Counted from the first letter of the stretch, positions 35,409 to 44,484 are shown. The stretch is DNA of 64,000 nt from Tabrizicola sp. TH137 (GCF_002855575.1 NZ_PKRQ01000003.1:248001-312000), one strand, 5' to 3'. The notes: a model not told the origin generated them from the letters alone. Program-made: numbers and translations.

Positions 35409-36308
35409 ATGACCTATTCCCTCACCGATTTCGACCGCGACTACAGGGAGCACCGCCGCCGTTCGCGGATGGTGTTCTGGTCGGCGGCGCTTCTGCTGGC
35501 CGTGCTGACCTGGGTCACCTCGGCCCTGTCGGGTTTCTTCAAGGTCACGCAATACACCCTGCCCGACGGCAGCCGCGAGGAGGGTTGGGTGATTCCGGCA
35601 GGGTTGCCGCGACTTGGCGAATACCTGTCGAAGACCATCCCCGAATTGCGCTGGGAGTCCCTTCTTGCCGATATCGCCAACTGGTTCGGCCGTGGCGCGA
35701 TCTGGGCCGAACTTTTGCTGGAAACCGTTCTCATCGGCTTTCTGGCCACGCTCTTTGGCGTGATCGGCGGGCTTCTTTTGTCCTTCGTGGCCTCGCGCAA
35801 CCTGTCGCCCGCGCCCTGGATGCTGTGGGTCAGCCGCCGCAGCCTGGAGATCATGCGGACGGTTCCGGAACTGGTCTGGGCGCTGATCTTCGTCTTCTGC
35901 TTTGGCGTGGGGCCGATGGCGGGCGTGCTGGCCATTTCGATCCACGCGGCAGGCGCGCTGGGCAAGCTCTATTCGGAAGCCAATGAAAACATCGACATGC
36001 GCCCGGTCGAAGGGGTGAAGGCCGCGGGCGGAAGCTGGGCCGACCAGATGCGATGGGGCGTCTTCCCGCAGGTTTTGCCGAATGTCATCAGCTATACCCT
36101 GCTGCGGTTCGAAATCAACGTCCGGTCCTCTTCCATCATCGGCTATGTCGGCGCGGGCGGCCTGGGGCAGGAACTGCGCACCGCCATCAGCCTTCAGGAA
36201 TACACCAACCTTTCGGCCCTGTTCCTGATCATCTTCGCCACGGTGATCGTGATCGACTGGGCATCGGAACGCATCCGCCACCGCATCATCGGGATTGTCA
36301 CAGCATGA
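35409..36308 (+). CDS. phnE: Phosphonate ABC transporter permease PhnE (first copy)
   Basis: The 299-residue permease has about six membrane helices (first at about 23-43) and the PhnE motif region LYSEANENIDMRPVEGVKAAGGS, followed by YVGAGGLGQELR. It overlaps the second phnE by ATGA, giving a heterodimeric channel. Two different PhnE proteins per importer are common in alphaproteobacteria. Confidence 0.92.
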   Translation: MTYSLTDFDRDYREHRRRSRMVFWSAALLLAVLTWVTSALSGFFKVTQYTLPDGSREEGWVIPAGLPRLGEYLSKTIPELRWESLLADIANWFGRGAIWAELLLETVLIGFLATLFGVIGGLLLSFVASRNLSPAPWMLWVSRRSLEIMRTVPELVWALIFVFCFGVGPMAGVLAISIHAAGALGKLYSEANENIDMRPVEGVKAAGGSWADQMRWGVFPQVLPNVISYTLLRFEINVRSSSIIGYVGAGGLGQELRTAISLQEYTNLSALFLIIFATVIVIDWASERIRHRIIGIVTA

Positions 36309-37162
36309 GCCTGTCAGACAGCGACATCGCCGACATGAAGGCCCGCATGCCGCTGGCCTTTCGCGCAAGCCCCGCCCAGCGCCTGCGCCGCACCCTGCTC
36401 TGGGCCGCGCTTGCGGGTCTGACGGCCTGGTGCCTTTACGCCTTCGACTTCTCGCCTGCCCGCATCTGGAACGGCCTGGCCCGACTCGGGAATGTGCTGT
36501 CCTTCATGTTCCCGCCGCATGTCTGGACCGATGCCCGGTCGTGGCAGGAGATTGCCAAGGGTCTGGGCGAGACGCTGTCCATGGCCTTTCTGGGCACCGT
36601 CCTTGGCGCGCTGGTGGCCTTTCCGCTGTCGTTTCTGGGCGCGAAGAACATCAACCGCCTGCCCTTCCTGCGCTTCACCCTGCGGCGCGGTTTCGACATG
36701 ATCCGGGCGCTGGAGACCCTGATCCTCGCGCTGGTCTTCATCCGCGCCTTCGGCCTTGGCCCGCTGGCGGGTGTGCTGGCGATTGCGGTGGGGGAAGTGG
36801 GTGTGCTGGCCAAGCTTTATGCCGAGGCCATCGAGAACAGCTCGAACCGCCCCATAGAGGGGGTGGTCGCCGCCGGTGGCAGCCGCCCGCAGGCGATCCG
36901 GATTGGTCTTCTGCCTCAGGTCTGGCCGGTGCTGCTGTCGATCACACTCTACAATTTCGAATCCAACGTGCGGTCGGGAACGATCCTCGGCATCGTCGGT
37001 GCGGGCGGCATCGGCTTCCTGCTGTCGGATCGGATCGGCGCCTATCGCTGGGACGAGGCATGGTCGATCATCTTCCTGATCATCGCCATGGTCTATCTGA
37101 TCGACTGGCTTTCGGGCCTGATCCGCGCCCGTTTCATCGGCAGATGGGAGGGTGTGCGGTGA
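36305..37162 (+). CDS. phnE: Phosphonate ABC transporter permease PhnE (second copy)
   Basis: The 285-residue permease parallels the first copy, with [23 protein letters not shown] and [19 protein letters not shown] 36305 overlaps the stop of the first copy. The N-terminal 30 residues are cytosolic and charged. Its TGA overlaps the ATG of a possible small ORF (TGATG). Confidence 0.92.
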   Translation: MSLSDSDIADMKARMPLAFRASPAQRLRRTLLWAALAGLTAWCLYAFDFSPARIWNGLARLGNVLSFMFPPHVWTDARSWQEIAKGLGETLSMAFLGTVLGALVAFPLSFLGAKNINRLPFLRFTLRRGFDMIRALETLILALVFIRAFGLGPLAGVLAIAVGEVGVLAKLYAEAIENSSNRPIEGVVAAGGSRPQAIRIGLLPQVWPVLLSITLYNFESNVRSGTILGIVGAGGIGFLLSDRIGAYRWDEAWSIIFLIIAMVYLIDWLSGLIRARFIGRWEGVR

Positions 37163-37407
37163 TGGCGCGGGGGATCAAGGTCGCCGGTCCCGAAGACGGG
37201 AGGCGGGATGTGCCGCCTGCCCTGAACCCCGAGGACGGGTCCGGGCGAGCCGTCGGTCCCTGGATGGGCCGTGCCCTGCCCGGAAAGGGTGGGGGCGATC
37301 TGAAGACCCTCGGCAAACCCATGGCGCCCCGGCCCGGTGGCCGGGCGCGCGGGTCCGACTGCCGGAACCCCTTGACCCCCCAACACAGAGCGGAAGCCAA
37401 CGCATGA
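37162..37407 (+). CDS. Possible small protein, Gly/Pro/Arg-rich, coupled at both ends
   Basis: An 81-codon frame runs from an ATG overlapping the phnE stop (TGATG) to a TGA overlapping the next start (ATGA). The product ([20 protein letters not shown]...) is rich in Gly, Pro and Arg with no recognisable domain or helix, so it may be translated only to carry ribosomes to the next gene. No separate ribosome site is evident at its start. Confidence 0.35.
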   Translation: MARGIKVAGPEDGRRDVPPALNPEDGSGRAVGPWMGRALPGKGGGDLKTLGKPMAPRPGGRARGSDCRNPLTPQHRAEANA

Positions 37408-38012
37408 AGACCCTGACCGAAGCGCCGACCGTCCATGAGAGCGCAACCCTCATTGATTGCACTTTGGGCAAGTGGACCGAGGTCATGGCCCAAGTGACCA
37501 TGCGCGAAGTGACCTTTGGCGATTACTCCTACATCGTCCGGGGCGGCAACGTGGTCTGGTCCACCATCGGCAAGTTCTGCTCGATCGCCGAAGGCGCGCG
37601 GATCAATCCGGGCAATCACGCGACCTGGCGCGCCGCGCAGCATCATTTCACCTATCGCGCCGCGCAGTTCGGGTTTGGCGAGGATGATGACGCGTTCTTC
37701 CAGTGGCGCCGCGACCATTGGGTGACCATCGGACATGACGTCTGGATCGGCCATGGCGTCACGATCCTTCCCGGCGTGACCGTCGGCACGGGCGCGGTGG
37801 TCGGCGCGGGGGCCGTGGTCTCGAAACCCGTCGCGCCCTATGAGATCGTCGGTGGCGTGCCGGCCCGCCACATCAAGTGGCGGTTCGACAGGCCTGAGGC
37901 GGAGGCACTGCAACGGATTGCCTGGTGGGACTGGGACCATGCGCGGCTGACGGCCGCCTTGCCGGATTTCCGGGCGCTGGACATTCATGCCTTCCTTGAA
38001 AGATACGCGTAA
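37404..38012 (+). CDS. Hexapeptide-repeat acyltransferase of phosphonate operons
   Basis: The 202-residue protein is a left-handed beta-helix transferase of the type found in phn operons (phosphonate-metabolism hexapeptide family, often labelled chloramphenicol acetyltransferase). Repeats run through [37 protein letters not shown] and [25 protein letters not shown]. The histidine in NHATW is in the place of the usual catalytic base. GGAAG lies just upstream. It probably acetylates an aminophosphonate or pathway intermediate; the substrate is not known from sequence. Confidence 0.88.
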   Translation: MKTLTEAPTVHESATLIDCTLGKWTEVMAQVTMREVTFGDYSYIVRGGNVVWSTIGKFCSIAEGARINPGNHATWRAAQHHFTYRAAQFGFGEDDDAFFQWRRDHWVTIGHDVWIGHGVTILPGVTVGTGAVVGAGAVVSKPVAPYEIVGGVPARHIKWRFDRPEAEALQRIAWWDWDHARLTAALPDFRALDIHAFLERYA

Positions 38013-39060
38013 TCTGCCGGGGCGCATTCGGGGGCATCGCGTGACATCTCTAGCGCGCATAGTGGCGGGGCTGTCGATCGGCGGCCTTGGCGGCTGTGTG
38101 TTCCATCTGCTTTCCATGCCGCTGCCATGGATGCTGGGGGCCCTGACCGCCACGATGGCCACCTCGGTCGCCGGCTGGCCCATCCGCGGGCCGGACCGGC
38201 TGAGACCGGTCATCGTCGCTGTCATCGGCGTCTTGCTGGGATCGCGTTTCACGCCGGGCATCATCGAACAGGCGGGCGAGATGCTGACCTCGCTGGCCAT
38301 CCTTCTGGCCTATCTCGTGGCGGTGGGAGGCGTGATCGTCAGCTACTTCCGTCTGGTCGGGCGGCAGGACTGGACCACCGCCTATTTCGCCGGAATGCCC
38401 GGCGGCCTTTCGGAAATGGTTGAACTCGGAGAGGCAAGAGGGGCGAATGTTCCGGTGATCGTGCTGGCGCATTCGCTGCGGATCGTTCTGACGATCGCGC
38501 TGATGGCCATACTGTTTCGCCTTGTGCTTGGCCATGACGTGGGCACTGGGCCGGTCAAGCTTGACGCTGCCATCGGGCCAGTGGATGCGGCCCTTCTGAT
38601 CGCCTGTGCGGTGATCGGGATGCCGCTGGGCAGATTGTTGCGCCTGCCTGCGCCGACCTTTCTGGGTCCGCTGATCCTGTCGGCTGCGGTGCACATGGCC
38701 GGGCTGACGGCCAGTGTGCCGCCCCTTCTGCTGGTGAATGCCGCGCAGGTCGCGCTGGGCACGATCCTGGGATGCCGCTTCCTTGGCATTTCTGTCCCCA
38801 CCCTTGCGCGGGCCTGCGCCCTGAACCTTGGCGCCACGCTGATCACCCTGACCTTTGCCCTGGGCGGTGCGCTGGCGATGCAGCAGCTTGCAGGGGTGCG
38901 CCTTGACCAGGGATTTCTGGCGCTGGCACCGGGCGGACTGACGGAAATGGGCCTGATCGCCCTTGCCATCCAGGCCGATGTGGCCTTCGTCGCGCTGCAT
39001 CACGTGATCCGCATTCTGGCTGTGATCGTCGTCGCCCCGCTTCTGCTGCGGCAGAGATAG
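37987..39060 (+). CDS. AbrB-family membrane protein
   Basis: The protein (357 residues from ATG 37987, or 339 from GTG 38041, which has a G-rich ribosome site) has about ten hydrophobic helices in two similar halves: [15 protein letters not shown] with [19 protein letters not shown] in the first, and [15 protein letters not shown] with [15 protein letters not shown] in the second. This is the AbrB duplication family (PF05145), of uncertain transport function despite its regulator-like name. ATG 37987 overlaps the previous gene by 26 bases. Its link to phosphonate use is by position only. Confidence 0.8.
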   Translation: MPSLKDTRNLPGRIRGHRVTSLARIVAGLSIGGLGGCVFHLLSMPLPWMLGALTATMATSVAGWPIRGPDRLRPVIVAVIGVLLGSRFTPGIIEQAGEMLTSLAILLAYLVAVGGVIVSYFRLVGRQDWTTAYFAGMPGGLSEMVELGEARGANVPVIVLAHSLRIVLTIALMAILFRLVLGHDVGTGPVKLDAAIGPVDAALLIACAVIGMPLGRLLRLPAPTFLGPLILSAAVHMAGLTASVPPLLLVNAAQVALGTILGCRFLGISVPTLARACALNLGATLITLTFALGGALAMQQLAGVRLDQGFLALAPGGLTEMGLIALAIQADVAFVALHHVIRILAVIVVAPLLLRQR

Positions 39061-39299
39061 GTTTGCCCGCCTGCAAAGGCCGGATGGAGCGCGGATGCGT
39101 GAAGACGGCCGAAAGCAGGATGCTGGAGCCCCGCGGGGATCAAGAAATGTCTTCCCCGATCCGCCCCCCGCCCAACAGGCCCCTTCTCCGACGTGCCGGG
39201 CCTTTGGAACGTCTTGATGCGCCCGGCATGTTAAGCTGAAAGCCGATCAGGTGAGTCGATTGTCCACGCGCCAGAATGGCATCCAGAGAGGTCCGAACC

Positions 39300-40226
39300 A
39301 TGAGGAAACCCGTCTTCCCCGCAGTCAACCGCCGCGGCTTTGCGCTTGCGACCATCGCCCTTGTCGGTGGTCTTGTGGCAGGCCTCCCCTCGGTCGCTGT
39401 CGCCGAGACCCCCGACACCGCGCGCTGGGTGATCGACGCCGCGAAGGCGCGGGAAATGTTGGCCAATGGGGCGATCCTGCTGGATACGCGGGGGCAGGAC
39501 CTGAAGGACGAGCGCCCCGTGGAGGGCGCAATCCCCGTCGTCTGGCAGGATTTCACCAATGCCGATCTGCCGAACAAGGGGCAACTCCTCGCCGATGACG
39601 CGGTCCTGACCGAAAAGCTGCGGGCTTTGGGCATATCGACGGCCATTCCGGTCGTGGCGATTGCCGACAGCGCGAAGGGCTGGGGCGAGGATGGGCGGAT
39701 CGTCTGGACGCTGCGCACGCTGGGACATGAGAATACCTTCCTCGTTGATGGCGGGGTCGAGGCGCTGCTGGCGGAGGGCGACCTTGCGCTGAAGCCGGTC
39801 GCGGTGCCGGGCGATTTCACCGTGGCGCGGACGGATGCCTATGAGATCAAGAAGGAAGAGCTGGTCACGCTGATCGACAAGCCGGATGTGGTGATCCTCG
39901 ACACGCGCGAGCCGCGCGAATATGCGGGCGAGACGCCCTATGGCGAAAGCCGGGGCGGCCATATCCCCGGGGCGCGGCACATCTTCTACAAGGATCTGGT
40001 CGGCGCGGACGGAAAGATCGTGGAAGGAGAGGCGCTGAAGGCGCGGCTGGCGGAACTGGGCGTGAGTGAAGATACCCAGGTCGTGTCCCACTGCACGGGC
40101 GGCATCCGGTCGGGCTTTGTCACGGCGGTGCTGAACGATATCGGGGTCAAGGCGCGGAACTATGCCGGGTCCATGTGGGAATGGTCGGCGCAGGATGCGG
40201 CCTCCTATCCGCTGGTGACGAACTGA
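39300..40226 (+). CDS. Periplasmic double-rhodanese sulfurtransferase
   Basis: The 308-residue protein has a long signal peptide (about 29-30 residues from VNRRGFALATIALVGG to VAVAE) and two rhodanese domains (about 35-155 and 165-305). The first lacks the active cysteine, having IADSAKGWGEDG there. The second has it in VSHCTGGIRSG, with CxGGxR typical of thiosulfate or 3-mercaptopyruvate sulfurtransferases. AGAGAGG precedes ATG 39300. A degraded TVP38-type gene follows. Confidence 0.88.
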   Translation: MRKPVFPAVNRRGFALATIALVGGLVAGLPSVAVAETPDTARWVIDAAKAREMLANGAILLDTRGQDLKDERPVEGAIPVVWQDFTNADLPNKGQLLADDAVLTEKLRALGISTAIPVVAIADSAKGWGEDGRIVWTLRTLGHENTFLVDGGVEALLAEGDLALKPVAVPGDFTVARTDAYEIKKEELVTLIDKPDVVILDTREPREYAGETPYGESRGGHIPGARHIFYKDLVGADGKIVEGEALKARLAELGVSEDTQVVSHCTGGIRSGFVTAVLNDIGVKARNYAGSMWEWSAQDAASYPLVTN

Positions 40227-40299
40227 TCTTTCTGCCGCGGTCGGGGGGGCCTGACCGCGGCCATTTGCGGCGCGGGTGATCCGCGTCTTGGCGGATACC

Positions 40300-40737
40300 A
40301 TGACACGCAAAGCTTCGCGCATCGCCGCCGTGGCGCTGTTGCTGGCCGTCGGCCTGCCGGGGGCGGCCTTGCTGCTGTTGCCCGATCTTCGGGCCGCCGT
40401 CGGGGCGGGCATCCACCTGCTGACCACCGCCGAGGTCGAGGCTGCGGTGGCGGGCCTGATCGACTATCTGCGATCCTTCGGCATCTGGGCCCCGGTCGTG
40501 TCTGCCGCGCTGATGGTGCTCCAATCCGTGGCGGCACCGATCCCTGACCTTTGCAAATGGCCTGCTTTTCTGCCGGTTCTGGGGCGCGGCGCTGTCCTCG
40601 TCCGCAATGGCTTTGGTTGGCCTTGTGCTGCCGGGCGTTCTGGCGTGGTCGGTCGATCTGCGGCACCTGCCAACAGGGTTGGTCGCGCGTGGGTCTGCCG
40701 CCTGGAACATCCGCTCGCTGAGCGGGAGATCCGCTAG
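40300..40737 (+). pseudogene. Frameshifted TVP38/TMEM64 (DedA-like) membrane protein
   Basis: The first 80 or so codons read as a TVP38-type N-terminus, ending SFGIWAPVVSAALMVLQS and VAAPIP. At about 40546 the family sequence continues in another frame (TFANGLLFCRFWGAALSS, then SAMALVG), showing a small deletion with frameshift. After about 40650 neither frame gives the expected helices, and the remainder of the roughly 230-residue family is missing. The original frame runs on to a TAG at 40735, overlapping the converging oxidoreductase gene. Sequencing error could explain one shift but not the missing C-terminus. Confidence 0.75.
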
Positions 40738-42113
40738 ACCACCTGCCCCAGCACGATCCGCCTTGCCAGCGATGCCGCCTGTTCGCGGATGTCCGGGATG
40801 GCCGTGATCTCCCAGAAGGCTGCCCGGCTCACGGGGCCGATTGCCGAAAGGCGGGGGGACGCCGTGCCGTCGGCCCGGATGACGGAGCCGTCATTGGCGA
40901 TGTCGAGGCCGATGCGCAGCGTGTCCCACCGCGCGGTGCCCTGATCCAGCAACTGGGCGAGCAAGGGGGAGTCCGTCGGACGCCCGCGCAGACCGCGCGC
41001 GTCGATGGCGAGTGTCGCGGCCAGCGTTTCGGTCGCGGCCTTCCGGTAAGGGCGGTAGCGGGCGGTGATGCCCGATGCGGCAGGGTGGACCTGCAAGACA
41101 TCCCCCTTGAGCAGGGTGAACTGCCCATCGGCCATGGCGGCAAGGAGGCGGGCTTCGGACCCGGGCGGCATACGGTGGCGGTGGATGTCCCACCAGCGCT
41201 GGCCATGGCGCAGGAAACGGGCGCGTTCCACGGGGGGCAGGCTGCGCCAGATGCGCCGCACGAAGGGCCGCACCGCATCCATCGCATCGCGCCATGTGCC
41301 GCCCTTGCCTTCCGCCTCGCGGGCAAGGCTCCGCAACCAGCGGCAAAGCGCGCTCATCGGTGCGCCGAAGGGCACATCCTGCGGGCCGAGGCGCAGCGGG
41401 ATCGTCGGGCGATGCGCGCGGGGCAGAAGGCCACGGCGCGAGATGGCAAGGATGCGCCCTTCGAACCCGGAATCGAGGAGGGAGAGGACCTGATCCACCA
41501 TGGTCAGCCCGGTCCCCAGGATCAGGACCGAGGCGTCGGAGGGCAAGCTGGGGATCGGGTCCCATGCGGGCTGGATCGCCCGGTCTGCGGCCGGGCGCGG
41601 CAGACTGTGGCCGGTGGCAAGGATGGCGTGATCCGCCAGTTGTACCGTGCCGTCATCGAAACTGGCGACGATGCCAGCGGGGTTTTCCGACAGGCCCGTG
41701 CAGATGCCGTGAACCCTACGGAACCGGGCAGGACGCTGTGCGCGCCCTGTGGACAGAAGATCGGCGAGGTATTCGCCATAGACCCGGCGGCTGACGAAAC
41801 GGTCGGGGCTGCTGTCCTGCCCCTTCCCTGCCAGCCAGTCGAGGAAATGCCGCGGGTCGTCGGCCAGCGCGCTCATGTTGCCCGCGCGGACGTTCAGGAG
41901 GTGGTTCTGATCCGGGGTGGAATAGGCAAGCCCCAGACCGATGCGGTCACGCGGTTCGACCAGCGTCACGCGGGCCGAGGGATCGCTGCGGAGGATGTGG
42001 GCAGTGGCGAGGACACCGCTCGCCCCGCCCCCCACGACCAGGACATGGGGGCCGGGACGATCCGGCCCCGGGCCGGAGGAGGAAGATCGGTCGGGGCCGG
42101 GGTGATCCTTCAT
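40734..42113 (-). CDS. FAD/NAD(P)-binding oxidoreductase
   Basis: The 459-residue flavoprotein starts after a short polar tail with VLVVGGGASGVLATAHIL (FAD-binding fold), followed by NLLNVRAGNMSALADDPRHFLDWL-type segments in shorter blocks, and a second nucleotide site VLILGTGLTMVDQVLSLL. The layout is that of the FAD-NAD(P)-binding (NAD_binding_9) group, whose substrates are poorly known. I chose ATG 42113, forming ATGA with the upstream small gene. It is the last gene of a four-gene coupled operon. Confidence 0.8.
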   Translation of the reverse strand: MKDHPGPDRSSSSGPGPDRPGPHVLVVGGGASGVLATAHILRSDPSARVTLVEPRDRIGLGLAYSTPDQNHLLNVRAGNMSALADDPRHFLDWLAGKGQDSSPDRFVSRRVYGEYLADLLSTGRAQRPARFRRVHGICTGLSENPAGIVASFDDGTVQLADHAILATGHSLPRPAADRAIQPAWDPIPSLPSDASVLILGTGLTMVDQVLSLLDSGFEGRILAISRRGLLPRAHRPTIPLRLGPQDVPFGAPMSALCRWLRSLAREAEGKGGTWRDAMDAVRPFVRRIWRSLPPVERARFLRHGQRWWDIHRHRMPPGSEARLLAAMADGQFTLLKGDVLQVHPAASGITARYRPYRKAATETLAATLAIDARGLRGRPTDSPLLAQLLDQGTARWDTLRIGLDIANDGSVIRADGTASPRLSAIGPVSRAAFWEITAIPDIREQAASLARRIVLGQVV

Positions 42114-42256
42114 GCCGGGACGGTGAGAGCGATCACGGCAAGAAGAAGGGTGGAAACGAAGGCAGTCCATTCCAGCGGACCGGCCTCGGGTTCCGTGCCA
42201 AGCGGGTGTTCGGCAAGGAAGAGGGCCATGCCGGGATCATGGATGCAGGAGAACAT
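42110..42256 (-). CDS. Small membrane protein of 48 residues
   Basis: The frame encodes MFSCIHDPGMALFLAEHPLG and 28 further residues, with one C-terminal helix (WTAFVSTLLLAVIALTVPA, about 30-48). AAGGAG lies six bases before the ATG. It overlaps the upstream small gene by TGATG and the oxidoreductase gene by ATGA, which argues strongly that it is translated. I do not recognise a family; it may be a membrane anchor or subunit for the neighbouring enzyme. Confidence 0.7.
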   Translation of the reverse strand: MFSCIHDPGMALFLAEHPLGTEPEAGPLEWTAFVSTLLLAVIALTVPA

Positions 42257-42432
42257 CAGGGGGCTCCTTTCTGTGCCGTGCCGACGGTTTCGATCAGGAT
42301 GGTCTGGCCGGGCGGTTCGGCCCGGAACTGGTCAGGGGCCACGATGACCGCCAGGGTGCCGAGATAGACGAGGAGGAAGAGCATCAGCGCCGGATAGCTG
42401 GTGCGGCGATGCGTGCGAAGGATGGCGGTCAT
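42256..42432 (-). CDS. Small membrane protein of 58 residues
   Basis: The product starts MTAILRTHRRTSYPA, followed by one helix (LMLFLLVYLGTLAVIVA, about 16-32) and a 26-residue polar tail. The basic N-terminus suggests the tail is periplasmic. It overlaps the hydrolase stop by ATGA and the next small gene by TGATG. No family is recognised; coupling and a clear helix support it as a real gene. Confidence 0.7.
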   Translation of the reverse strand: MTAILRTHRRTSYPALMLFLLVYLGTLAVIVAPDQFRAEPPGQTILIETVGTAQKGAP

Positions 42433-43004
42433 GCGATGGCCCTCCGCCCGAAAAGGCCAACGCCCTTGCCTGCCGTGATGCCTGCACGTTCTGCAAGCTG
42501 GTCACGCAGGTCCAGCGCCACAGGCCAGGGGCCGAAGCCGCTGGCCACGTTGATGTGGCCGGCATAGCCGAGGTCCACCAGTTCGGCCTGCCACAGCTCG
42601 GCCAGATGGGTGCTTTGCTGGAAGGACATCCAAGGGTCGTTACGGCTGGCAACCACTGTGGTCGGCACGCCAAGCGGGCGTTCCGGAAGCCCGGCGAAGG
42701 AGGCAAGGCGACGGCTGAGCGCCGGGTTCGCGGGCGCCACCAGAAGGGCCGCCGAAACCTTCAATTGCGGCCAGCGCGTCAGGATGCGCGCGGCCAGCAC
42801 CGCGCCCAGGCTGTGACCCACGAGGATGCAGCCCGGATGGTTCAGGATCGCCCCGGCAAGCTCGGCCTCCCATGCCTCATGCGTGGGTCTCGCCCAGTCC
42901 TGCTGTTCGACGGTCAGGGCGTTGGGGTCGGTCGCGGCCCACCAATGCTGCCAATGCGGCGCTGGCGATCCGTCGAGTCCGGGCAGGATGAGCGTCTTGG
43001 GCAT
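42429..43004 (-). CDS. RBBP9/YdeN-family alpha/beta hydrolase
   Basis: The 191-residue protein is a small serine hydrolase: LILPGLDGSPAPHWQHWW at the start, nucleophile serine in VGHSLGAVLA, aspartate in ASRNDPWMS and histidine in GYAGHINVASGFGPWP. The physiological substrate of the family is not established. It opens a coupled operon with two tiny membrane proteins and an FAD oxidoreductase. Confidence 0.87.
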   Translation of the reverse strand: MPKTLILPGLDGSPAPHWQHWWAATDPNALTVEQQDWARPTHEAWEAELAGAILNHPGCILVGHSLGAVLAARILTRWPQLKVSAALLVAPANPALSRRLASFAGLPERPLGVPTTVVASRNDPWMSFQQSTHLAELWQAELVDLGYAGHINVASGFGPWPVALDLRDQLAERAGITAGKGVGLFGRRAIA

Positions 43005-43097
43005 GGGGCGACTCCTTTTCCCGCTAAAACACTATCATGTTTGTCGTGATTAAGTTTCCAAAGACGTGGCTGGAAAGAGAAAAGGATACTCTGGGGC

Positions 43098-43568
43098 TTA
43101 CCTGTTGCGCGTATCCACGGGATAGGCGGTGGTGAACTTCATCCGCTCCATGGCGAAATGGCTGGTGACATTCTTGATCGGGACGGCATCGGTCAGCCGC
43201 TTGTAGAGCGCATCGAAGGACGCCATGTCGCTGACCGAGACGCGGAGCAGGTAATCCAGTTCGCCCGCCATGCGATAGACTTCCATGATCTCGGGGATTG
43301 ACCCGACGGCGGTGGCAAAGGCCGCCCGCCAGTCTGGCGAGTGGTCCGGTGCCTCGATCCCGACAAAGACCGTCAGACCAAAGCCAAGCCGGGACGGATC
43401 GGCCAAGGCCACCCGCGAGGTGAGCACGCCCATCGCCTCCAGCTTCTGGATGCGCTTCCAGCAGGGGGTTTGCGACAGACCGGCCTTCTCGGCGATCTGG
43501 GCGATGGGCATGGTCGCGTCGCGCATCAGTTCGGCGACGATCTTCCGGTCGATGAGGTCAAGGTCCAT
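43098..43568 (-). CDS. Lrp/AsnC family transcriptional regulator
   Basis: The 156-residue protein has an N-terminal helix-turn-helix (DLDLIDRKIVAELMRDATMP, then IAQIAEKAGLSQTPCWKRIQKLE) and a C-terminal ligand domain (about 66-150) with the SIPEIMEVYRMAGELDYLLRV segment. ATG 43568 fits the family start. It is divergent from the rrf2-type gene across about 210 bases and lies upstream of the hydrolase operon on the same strand. The effector is probably an amino acid. Confidence 0.92.
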   Translation of the reverse strand: MDLDLIDRKIVAELMRDATMPIAQIAEKAGLSQTPCWKRIQKLEAMGVLTSRVALADPSRLGFGLTVFVGIEAPDHSPDWRAAFATAVGSIPEIMEVYRMAGELDYLLRVSVSDMASFDALYKRLTDAVPIKNVTSHFAMERMKFTTAYPVDTRNR

Positions 43569-43648
43569 CCTGCAAACGTCCCCTCTGCGATGATGCATGC
43601 AATCCGTTCCAGGAAGCATGCATGAAAAATACGATAAGTCTACTGTCT

Positions 43649-43657
43649 TGATCGTGT
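43649..43657. promoter_or_regulatory. Shared motif TGATCGTGT between lrp and rrf2 genes
   Basis: TGATCGTGT in the AT-rich divergent region reappears as its reverse complement ACACGATCA at 44370 before the sulfate transport operon. An AATACGAT sequence about 20 bases to its left may be the other half of an inverted pair. Likely an Rrf2 or Lrp operator. Confidence 0.4.
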
Positions 43658-43777
43658 ATTAATCCGCCCGGCGGATCACGCGCCGGGAAAGGGCCTTTCG
43701 CAACAGCGCGCTGTTCAAATGGCGGGTGGGCAAATGCCGACATTGATTCTCGTCTATCAGGGGCGTAACGCTTGGGC

Positions 43778-44236
43778 ATGATCACGCAGAAGATGAAATA
43801 CGCCCTCAAGGCACTTCTGGCCCTCGCGGACGAGGCCGAGAAAGGCCACCCCGAACCCCTGACGATCGAAGAGATCGCCAAGCGGTCCGGGACGCCGAAG
43901 CGTTTTCTCGAACATATCCTGCTTGAAGTGCGGAATGCCGGTGTCATCGCCTCGACCCGCGGGCGCTCCGGGGGCTATAGCCTGATCAAGAAGCCGAACG
44001 AGGTTTCGATCTCCGAACTCCTGCGGACGATTGACGGCCCCATCGCGCCGCTGCCCTGTCTGTCGCGCCGCGCCTATCAGCGCTGCGAAGACTGCACCGA
44101 CGAAGCGACCTGCCGCATCCGCAAGGTCTTTGCCGATGTGTTCTGGTCCTACCTTCTCATCATCGAATCGCTCACGCTGGAAGACATGCTGCGCTCTGCG
44201 GAGGCGCAACAGCAAGTCATTGGCGAAACGCGATAA
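43778..44236 (+). CDS. Rrf2 family transcriptional regulator
   Basis: The 152-residue protein has a winged helix (about 1-70; MITQKMKYALKALLALA, GTPKRFLEHILLEVRNAGV, STRGRSGGYSL) and a C-terminal segment with four cysteines (PCLSRR...CEDC...C, near 89-113). Such cysteines can hold an iron-sulfur cluster, as in IscR or NsrR; CymR-like members without a cluster respond to cysteine supply. ATG 43778 is the proper start. Next to sulfate transport genes it may sense sulfur status. Confidence 0.9.
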   Translation: MITQKMKYALKALLALADEAEKGHPEPLTIEEIAKRSGTPKRFLEHILLEVRNAGVIASTRGRSGGYSLIKKPNEVSISELLRTIDGPIAPLPCLSRRAYQRCEDCTDEATCRIRKVFADVFWSYLLIIESLTLEDMLRSAEAQQQVIGETR

Positions 44237-44369
44237 AATCCCGTCCCTTCTGCGGCCGGACGATTGCGGAAACTGACCGGATCACCCCCCCCTGCCCGCC
44301 TGCCGAGCGACAGGGAGAAGCCTGCCTTGCAGGAAATCCCTCCTTCTGCGGGAGAATAGGATTCTATAA

Positions 44370-44378
44370 ACACGATCA
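44370..44378. promoter_or_regulatory. Shared motif ACACGATCA upstream of the cys operon
   Basis: This is the reverse complement of the motif at 43649 and lies in an AT-rich promoter region about 107 bases before the first gene of the sulfate transport operon. Confidence 0.4.
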
Positions 44379-44484
44379 TTTTTGGCGTGTTTTTTCCGTT
44401 GCGATACTCGACTAACTGTGTCGTTATTTTAGACATAACGGGGCGCCGAAAGAGGCACCCCGCTGGTTACCGAGGAGACGCACG

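Noticed and set aside
44281-44355. Possible terminator after the rrf2-type gene
   Set aside because: The inverted GC-rich pieces (CCTGC/GCAGG) are short and irregular with no T-tract, so no terminator is called.
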